Positions 13,936 through 18,863 of a DNA stretch of 18,863 nt are shown here, piece after piece. The position numbers and the translations under genes are program-made. The notes under the pieces are model-generated. The model saw only the letters and a list, made by a program, of their open reading frames with translations, searched no databases and was not told where the DNA came from. The DNA is taken from positions 1-18,863 of the forward strand of contig UREH01000026.1 in NCBI GenBank assembly GCA_900546835.1, in the 5' to 3' direction. The number at the start of each line of letters is the position of its first letter. The stretch's first letter is position 1. The DNA is from an uncultured Porphyromonadaceae bacterium. Lineage in GTDB: Bacteria > Bacteroidota > Bacteroidia > Bacteroidales > Muribaculaceae.

Positions 13936-15293
13936 TTCTTGTTTTTCACCCAGCCGTCGTGCTCGAATTCGCAGTCCGACCAGTTGTCCTCGATTTTCAC
14001 GTAGGTGTCCTTGATTTTCCTTGCAATCCACTGGTCGACCATCTTCTGTTTGGCGGCATTTTCATACAGGCCTTTGATAGTCTGATAGTCGTCGGAGAGG
14101 TTGGCCTTGTGGGCCGGGATGCGGGCGGTAAGTTTTACAAGAGCCACAATCTCGCGGTTGCGTTTCGGATCCATCATGATGAATGCGTCGGAGATGTCGC
14201 CGACTTCCATCGTGCTCACTTTCTTGGCTACCTCCTGCGGGAGCTGCGACATCTCGAAGCGCGTGGTATTGTTCTCCGAGTTGACCATCTGGCCGTGGTT
14301 GTTGCGGGTATCCTTGTCCTGGGAGACCACCGTGGCTTCCTCGAAGGTGAATTTTCCGTCGGCAATCTCCTTTTTGAGCGAGTCGAGGCGCTCTATGGCA
14401 TCGGTGAGGTCTTTCTGGTTCACTTTCGGGCGAAGGAGGATGTGGCGCGTATTGACGCGGTCGCCGCGTTTCTCGATGAGCTGGATGATATGGTAGCCGT
14501 ATTGGGTCTCGACGATTTTCGATACTTTTTTGGGGTCGTTGAGGTTGAAGGCAACGGCGGCATATTCCGGCTCGAGATGGCCTTTGCCCATGAAGCCGAT
14601 TTCACCGCCGCGCACGCCGCTGCCGTCTTCCGAATAGAGGATGGCGAGCGTGGAGAAATCCGATTCCCCTTTGTTTACGCGGTCGGCATAGTCGCGCAGG
14701 CGGGCTTTCACGTCGTCGATTTCTTCCTGGGGGATACGCGGGTTGACCGTGATGATTTCAGCCTCTACCTGGAGCGGAACAAATGGAATGGAGTCTTCCG
14801 AGAGGGTATTGAAGTATTTTCTTACATCCGACGGCGTAACCTTAAGGTTTTTCGAGATGTTGCTCTGCACCTGCTGTATGCGGTACTGGTTGCGCATCGA
14901 TTCGGCCATCTGCTGGCGGAATTCGACCATTGGCTTGCGGAAGTATTCTTCTACTTTCTCCTTCGAGCCGAGGTTTGTGACCAGGTAGTTGATACGCTGG
15001 TCGACGGCCTGATTGACCATGGATTCCTGCACTTCGACCGTGTCGATGTCGGCCTGATGGAGGAAGAGCTTTTCAAGAGCGAGACGTTCGGGAATCACGC
15101 AGTAGGGGTCGCCCTTTACCGGAGTCTTCTCGTATAGCATCTGCTGGTAAGCTTCTTCTATTTCGCTTTTATAGATAGGCTGATCGCCTACGGTCCATGC
15201 CACTTCCTCCACGATATTGTTTGGACCGGCAGCCATAGCGGCTATTGTGGCGGCCAATGCGAGAGCCGGCAGAACTGATTTGCGTAGTTTCAC
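13932..15293 (-). CDS. SurA-like periplasmic peptidyl-prolyl isomerase/chaperone
   Basis: This is a 453-residue protein. It has a signal peptide (about 1-22, LALAATIAAMAAG) and an N-terminal SurA-type helical domain (about 27-165, VAWTVGDQPIYKSEIEEAYQ). Two parvulin/PpiC domains follow: the first ~175-276 (YSEDGSGVRGGEIGFMGKGHL, then YGYHIIQLIEKR) and the second ~280-390, beginning NTRHILLRPK. SurA escorts outer-membrane proteins to the BAM complex (family knowledge), consistent with the coupled OstA-like gene downstream. Translation starts at GTG 15293, because an in-frame TAA lies six codons upstream and the signal peptide needs these residues. The gene has its own promoter (15379) and a leader with a direct repeat, so it probably begins the surA-OstA-M18 operon. 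Bacteroidota often carry several related isomerases; only one is in this window. Confidence 0.9.
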   Translation of the reverse strand: MKLRKSVLPALALAATIAAMAAGPNNIVEEVAWTVGDQPIYKSEIEEAYQQMLYEKTPVKGDPYCVIPERLALEKLFLHQADIDTVEVQESMVNQAVDQRINYLVTNLGSKEKVEEYFRKPMVEFRQQMAESMRNQYRIQQVQSNISKNLKVTPSDVRKYFNTLSEDSIPFVPLQVEAEIITVNPRIPQEEIDDVKARLRDYADRVNKGESDFSTLAILYSEDGSGVRGGEIGFMGKGHLEPEYAAVAFNLNDPKKVSKIVETQYGYHIIQLIEKRGDRVNTRHILLRPKVNQKDLTDAIERLDSLKKEIADGKFTFEEATVVSQDKDTRNNHGQMVNSENNTTRFEMSQLPQEVAKKVSTMEVGDISDAFIMMDPKRNREIVALVKLTARIPAHKANLSDDYQTIKGLYENAAKQKMVDQWIARKIKDTYVKIEDNWSDCEFEHDGWVKNKK

Positions 15294-15295
15294 TT

Positions 15296-15329
15296 TTTCG
15301 TATGCTGGTTATAAATATTTCGTATGCTG
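15296..15329. repeat. 12-bp direct repeat pair in the surA leader, 22-bp period
   Basis: TTTCGTATGCTG occurs at 15296-15307 and 15318-15329 (on the coding strand CAGCATACGAAA). The nearer copy ends three bases before the surA-like start codon, so it would cover the ribosome-binding region of the mRNA or an operator downstream of the promoter. Confidence 0.6.
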
Positions 15330-15378
15330 ACTCCAATATGAGTTAAGCCGCAATCATACGGCCACAGCTATTAATTTG

Positions 15379-15386
15379 CAAATTTA
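15379..15386 (-). promoter_or_regulatory. Promoter -7 box for the surA operon
   Basis: On the minus strand TAAATTTG matches TAnnTTTG exactly. A TTTC lies 20 bases further upstream, where TTTG is expected. The box sits inside the palindrome AATTTGCAAATT (15373-15384). The predicted start near 15372 gives a leader of about 80 bases that contains the direct repeat. Confidence 0.6.
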
Positions 15387-15473
15387 ACGCATTTTTTGAT
15401 AACGTGAAATATCGGCCATGTTAATGACATTAAAAATCCCGATGCTGTTTCCTGAGCCGTTTACATGGGAGAT

Positions 15474-16610
15474 TCACCGCTCTGCCACAATGGAGAAATG
15501 GAGGTTTGGGGGCACCAACGGCAATTGATCCCTTTCCGGCGCACCGGTGGGGAAGGGGGCGACGGTCATGCGGCGGAATGCGGTTGGGAGGCGCTTCCTC
15601 AGCGCGTGGGCCACGAATCCCATGGTGCATCGCAGATTCAGTTCCACGCATGGCACGAGGTAACGGCTTCCGTCAGGACCGGCCGCTATGAGCATATCGA
15701 CGCCGAGCGGTCCGCGGTAGCGGCCGACCGTCATCTCGGCCAGAATCGCGCGTAAGGATTCTTCCACCGCCTCGAGCAGGCTACCTGGAATCATGGAAGA
15801 GAGATCTGAGCGGATTTCCGCATCGGTTGCGAGGTCGTTGCCTGCATAAGCGGCTCCACGACAATTGTGGAAACGCGAAAGGCCTATGGACGTTACGCCT
15901 GTAGCCGTTGCCTCGAAAAGCATGGCGAAGTCGGCGACAATTTGGTGGAGGTGTTCAATCATCACGCTTCCCTGCCGGCGTATCGTATCGTCGCACCGAC
16001 GCAAAAACGTGGGCGCCGACATATCCCGGCTGCTGAACACGCCGCGGCCGCTCGACGACCAGGGGGATTTTGCAATCAACGGCGTCTCCCCGGAAAGAAT
16101 AGACGTTATTTCCGTGGTGTCGTGTATCTCCAGCGGTCGGACCGAGGGGGGAATGCCGAAGCTCGCAAGATCAAGAGATTCGTCAAGGCGACGTGTAATC
16201 TCAACGGAGCTTTTGCGGTGGCTAAGTTGCCTGAGGCGGTCTAAGCCGGGTCGGATTTCGTCGAGGAGATGAGAAGGCGCGCCGGCACGCCGGAGACATC
16301 GGGCTGTGTAGCCGCTCCATCCCCACGGGCGAAGGGAGTCGATGTTTTCTCCTTGCAGGCAGGACAGCAGACGGGGCCCGGCGCCGAAACGTGCTTTCAT
16401 ATGCATTTCCCATTGGCCGAGAGAGTCGGCTTCTTCGGGAGTGAGATCCGAAGGGATGAGTACAATATCGTTGGGTGTCCCCATCCACCAGAGCAGCGGA
16501 GCTCCGTAGCGGCCTAACAGCGCCGCCTGGCGCGGGGGTGTGAAAATCTCCCGCCCCGAAGCGAGAGCGATATCGTTCTCAGGGCAGAACCAGTAGGCTG
16601 TGGCAGGCAT
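15474..16610 (-). CDS. ATP-grasp-like protein of unknown function
   Basis: This is a 378-residue cytoplasmic protein. The C-terminal two thirds resemble an ATP-grasp enzyme. TPLIAKSPWSSSGRGVF (about 177-192) supplies a nucleotide-binding lysine (K181) and a flexible glycine/serine loop. VMIEHLHQIVADFAMLF (216-232) carries the acidic/hydrophobic hinge region, YRGPLGVDML (298-307) is a typical core strand, and CVELNLRCTMG (321-331) has E323 and N325 in the usual metal-binding positions. ATP-grasp enzymes join a carboxylate to an amine or thiol using ATP (family knowledge); the substrates here are unknown. The N-terminal part (MPATAYWFCPENDIALASG) is not recognised by me. The gene starts 18 bases after the DUF6377-like stop and so probably belongs to the mutL transcript. 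Confidence 0.65.
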   Translation of the reverse strand: MPATAYWFCPENDIALASGREIFTPPRQAALLGRYGAPLLWWMGTPNDIVLIPSDLTPEEADSLGQWEMHMKARFGAGPRLLSCLQGENIDSLRPWGWSGYTARCLRRAGAPSHLLDEIRPGLDRLRQLSHRKSSVEITRRLDESLDLASFGIPPSVRPLEIHDTTEITSILSGETPLIAKSPWSSSGRGVFSSRDMSAPTFLRRCDDTIRRQGSVMIEHLHQIVADFAMLFEATATGVTSIGLSRFHNCRGAAYAGNDLATDAEIRSDLSSMIPGSLLEAVEESLRAILAEMTVGRYRGPLGVDMLIAAGPDGSRYLVPCVELNLRCTMGFVAHALRKRLPTAFRRMTVAPFPTGAPERDQLPLVPPNLHFSIVAER

Positions 16611-16628
16611 TTCGCGGATGGGTAAGGC

Positions 16629-18239
16629 TCAGGAGGCGGCGATGTTGAGGATGTCGGTCTCGAAAGTCTGGCGGTTGAGGGCGCGGTTACGCAGTTTGTT
16701 GCGGTAAGCATAAATGGTGTTGACGCTGAAATTCAGCATCTGGGCCAGACGGGGTGCATCGTCGATGCCGAGTCGCATCAGCGCGAGAATGCGCAGTCCC
16801 GGCGTGAGCAGTTCGCCTTCGGCCGGAGTTATACGGCTGTCGGGTTTCAGAAGGTCGTTCACCTGCTCTATGAAACGCGGGTATATATGTAGAAACGCGT
16901 CGTCGAACACGCTGTAGAATTCGCGGCTCTGCTCTTCCATGAATTTGTTGGATTTTACCAGACGTGCCAGTTCTTCGGTCTGGCCGGCGGATATTTTGCG
17001 GTCCACGATTTTCCCGAGTTGCTTGAGCTTGTCCATATAGATGGAGCAGAGCGTGAGGAATCGGCTCATGTAGACTTCCTTAGCCCGGTTCGATTCTTCG
17101 AGATGGCGTTTGAGGCCGTCGAGGCGGCGGAGCTGGCGGCGCAGGATCCATATAGCGGCCACAAGAGCCAACATACAGGCAACGAGGATGATGAAAATGA
17201 ATAGCACCAGTCGCCTGTAGCGTGCTATCTGCAGCATATGGTCGTTCTCGATTACCGTGAGCAGTTGGGTAGTCTGGGAGAGACGCACCGACGCGCGGCT
17301 TTCGACTACGTTGTTCATGGCGGCGAGCAGATAGTTGTGTGCGCGTTCCGAATCGCCGTTCTGGAAGAGGAGGCCGCCGAGTTCCTGGATGGAGGTTACC
17401 TCCATGTTGCCCTGGCGCGTATCGGCAATTGCCGAAAGCGCAAGGTAATAAATACGCTCGTTCTGGTCGCCGGCTGTGTTGGCCAGCGAGGCGAGTTTAT
17501 GGCAGGCGATGGCATATCCCGGAGTGTCGAGCGTGAGTTTGTTGATCAGAGTCGTCATTACCTCGCGGCTTCGGGCATACTGGCGGGTGCCGTAGAGATA
17601 TTCGCCGAGGTTGAGCATATATTCCACCGACCCTTTCGGCAGAAGTGGAATCAGTTTGCCCTGGGCCTCGATGGCGCGGTTGTTCCAGTAGTCGGCTGTA
17701 GAGAGGAATCCTTCGTAGTAGTTGGATATGAAGCTGTACATACGGCGTGTGGCGTCGAAATACGTGCGCTTCTGCCCGGAAGTCATAGCGGTTGTGTCGA
17801 CGAGTTCAAGTTCGTTGAGAGCGTCGTGCACATATCCGGCAATCGAGAGGTAGGTGGCTCGCCGCAGCCGGAACTCCGTCGCGAGCGAATCATTGCCGAT
17901 AGCCGACGCATGGTCGAGCCCCTGGGTATAGTAGACGAGTGCCGAGTCGTTGTCGAACGAACTGTAGCCCCCTGCGATGTCCATCGTAAGGTCGAACCAA
18001 CGGCGCGAGTCGGTCCTGACATTGTTGCGTTGGATACGGATGGAATCGAGCCGCATCTGCCGCATGTTTTTATATGTGTCGCGCAGCTTGATTTCGCGGT
18101 CGAGTTGCTGAAGACCCTTTTTCACTTCATTGCGTCCTACCGAGGTATGGGCCGGATTGTTGTCGGAGTGTGCGGCATGACATACCGTCGGCGTGACAAG
18201 TGCGGAGACTATGAAAATATATAGGAGTGGTAATTTCAT
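16629..18239 (-). CDS. DUF6377-like membrane TPR regulator with C-terminal HTH
   Basis: This is a 536-residue protein. It has a signal peptide (1-22, ending VCHAA), then a periplasmic region (about 30-335) of helical TPR-like repeats including ALVYYTQGLDHASAIGN, HDALNELELVDTT and ERAHNYLLAAMNN. One membrane helix follows (344-366), then a basic coiled-coil linker and a cytoplasmic part. The end (about 480-520) contains LRILALMRLGIDDAPRLAQM and SVNTIYAYRNKLRNRA, a helix-turn-helix like those of LuxR-type regulators. This fits the DUF6377 family of Bacteroidota, thought to sense signals at the membrane and bind DNA directly (family knowledge and inference). It lies 39 bases after mutL and 18 before the ATP-grasp gene. 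Its target genes are not evident here. Confidence 0.8.
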   Translation of the reverse strand: MKLPLLYIFIVSALVTPTVCHAAHSDNNPAHTSVGRNEVKKGLQQLDREIKLRDTYKNMRQMRLDSIRIQRNNVRTDSRRWFDLTMDIAGGYSSFDNDSALVYYTQGLDHASAIGNDSLATEFRLRRATYLSIAGYVHDALNELELVDTTAMTSGQKRTYFDATRRMYSFISNYYEGFLSTADYWNNRAIEAQGKLIPLLPKGSVEYMLNLGEYLYGTRQYARSREVMTTLINKLTLDTPGYAIACHKLASLANTAGDQNERIYYLALSAIADTRQGNMEVTSIQELGGLLFQNGDSERAHNYLLAAMNNVVESRASVRLSQTTQLLTVIENDHMLQIARYRRLVLFIFIILVACMLALVAAIWILRRQLRRLDGLKRHLEESNRAKEVYMSRFLTLCSIYMDKLKQLGKIVDRKISAGQTEELARLVKSNKFMEEQSREFYSVFDDAFLHIYPRFIEQVNDLLKPDSRITPAEGELLTPGLRILALMRLGIDDAPRLAQMLNFSVNTIYAYRNKLRNRALNRQTFETDILNIAAS

Positions 18240-18278
18240 GTGATGATGTTATGCTGGATGGTGTGGCATGCGTCCGGG

Positions 18279-18850
18279 CTACAGGCGCTTGGCTATTTCA
18301 GCCATGTCGAGAGTGAAAAATACGGGTTGCCCGGTCGGTGTATATCCGGGATCAGGCAGCGAGAAAAGACGGCTCAGCAGAGTCTCCGCCTCCGCCTGAC
18401 TGAGCGGCTGCCCGGGTTGAACGGCCGCGGCGCGCGCCATAGCAAGCGCCACTTTGGCGGGGAGGGTATTTTCGCGGGTCTCTGTTTCCTCTGCAACGTC
18501 GGCAATCATTTTCTGCAACAGATCGATGGCGTTGAATTTAGCCGTTGAGGCAGGCACGGCGTTTATGCTCCAGGCGCTGTCGCCGAGATATTCCAGTTGG
18601 AAACCGAGTTCACGGAGTTGCTCGCCCATGGTGCTTAAAGTGCTGTTTTGCGTCGGGGTGAGATGCATGACCTCCGGGAACAGAACAGCCTGCGATACGC
18701 CTGCCACAATCCTGCCTTCGCGGAAAAACTCCTCGTAGAGCACCTTTACATGCGCCCGGTGGGAGTCGACCACCATAAGGCCGGCATGGGAAGGCACTAC
18801 AAGATATTTCTGTTTAAGCTGGAGGAGCGATACCGGCTGCGTCGTGGTAC
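18279..18850 (-). CDS. mutL: DNA mismatch repair protein MutL, C-terminal part (partial)
   Basis: The gene is cut by the right edge; about 189 codons of the C-terminal dimerisation domain remain. The visible start is LLQLKQKYLVVPSHAGLMVVDSHRAHVKVLYEEF, the conserved entry of the MutL C-terminal domain. In endonuclease-type MutLs the motif is DQHA-x2-E; here it reads DSHRAHV. Near the end the zinc-linked CPHGRP motif is replaced by TPTGQP. The nuclease therefore looks inactive (see findings). MutL normally links mismatch recognition by MutS to downstream repair (family knowledge). The reading frame is genuine up to about 18850. Beyond that the adapter-derived bases introduce a TAA. It is the first visible gene of a run with the DUF6377-like and ATP-grasp-like genes. 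Confidence 0.9.
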
Positions 18851-18863
18851 CTGTCTCTTATAC
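18851..18863. other. Sequencing adapter remnant (Nextera mosaic end)
   Basis: CTGTCTCTTATAC is identical to the first 13 bases of the reverse complement of the Nextera transposase mosaic end. It sits exactly at the end of the window and breaks the mutL frame with an in-frame TAA (18858-18860, minus strand). It is not genomic sequence. Confidence 0.93.

Noticed and set aside
12469..14004. Long plus-strand open frame opposite the OstA-like gene
   Set aside because: It is antisense to a well-supported coding gene, its protein has no recognisable domain, and it is long only because of the high GC and codon pattern of the real gene.
13959..15137. Long plus-strand open frame opposite the surA-like gene
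   Set aside because: It is antisense to a gene with clear signal peptide and PpiC domains, and has no domain or start context of its own.
17238..18224. Plus-strand open frame opposite the DUF6377-like gene
   Set aside because: Antisense shadow; its translation is low in recognisable structure and the minus-strand gene has TPR, TM and HTH parts.

Overview
The window looks like a contig end from a fairly GC-rich Bacteroidales genome, most likely Muribaculaceae-like (inference). The reasons are: TAnnTTTG-type -7 promoter boxes, a tRNA gene with no encoded CCA, the Bacteroidota-typical families DUF4876, DUF6850, DUF4857 and DUF6377, an OstA-like/SurA cell-envelope operon, and overall composition. 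The last 13 bases (18851-18863) are not genomic: they match the start of the Nextera transposase mosaic-end adapter and put a stop codon into mutL.

Left part, plus strand (1-6690). The tail of a TonB-dependent receptor is followed by a DUF4876-like surface lipoprotein and a DUF6850-like outer-membrane barrel, then a weak terminator. A new TAnnTTTG promoter with a hairpin-rich leader precedes an ABC ATPase, an ABC-2-like permease, a DUF4857-like membrane-anchored periplasmic protein, and a small lipoprotein with an H-x-C-x-H motif in a predicted OB fold. Together these encode outer-membrane import parts plus an inner-membrane ABC module with no classical substrate-binding protein. This is the best candidate for an uncharacterised system. 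Its layout recalls the nos copper-maturation genes (NosA, NosF, NosY, NosL), but no nosZ is visible.

An almost ideal 24-bp hairpin (6717-6769) separates this block from the convergent minus-strand genes.

Middle part, minus strand (10490 to 6780). A tRNA-Arg(ACG) with its own promoter is followed by a small two-TM protein, a YczE/YitT-like membrane protein, tgt (queuosine modification) and an LptF/LptG-family permease. The four protein genes are tightly packed and probably form one operon. The tRNA carries a paired change at the elbow (A19-U56 instead of G19-C56), and Tgt lacks two of its three usual zinc cysteines.

Right part, minus strand (18850 to 10693). mutL (partial), a DUF6377-like membrane TPR/HTH regulator and an ATP-grasp-like protein form one run. 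A separate promoter then drives a SurA-like chaperone, an OstA/LptA-like protein and an M18 aminopeptidase. The SurA and OstA-like genes fit outer-membrane protein folding and LPS transport, in line with the LptG-like permease elsewhere in the window.

The only stretch over 300 bases without a protein gene is 10356-10692. It holds the tRNA, its promoter, a leader hairpin, a probable terminator and a 14-bp direct repeat. No insertion sequence, CRISPR array, phage gene or integrase was seen.
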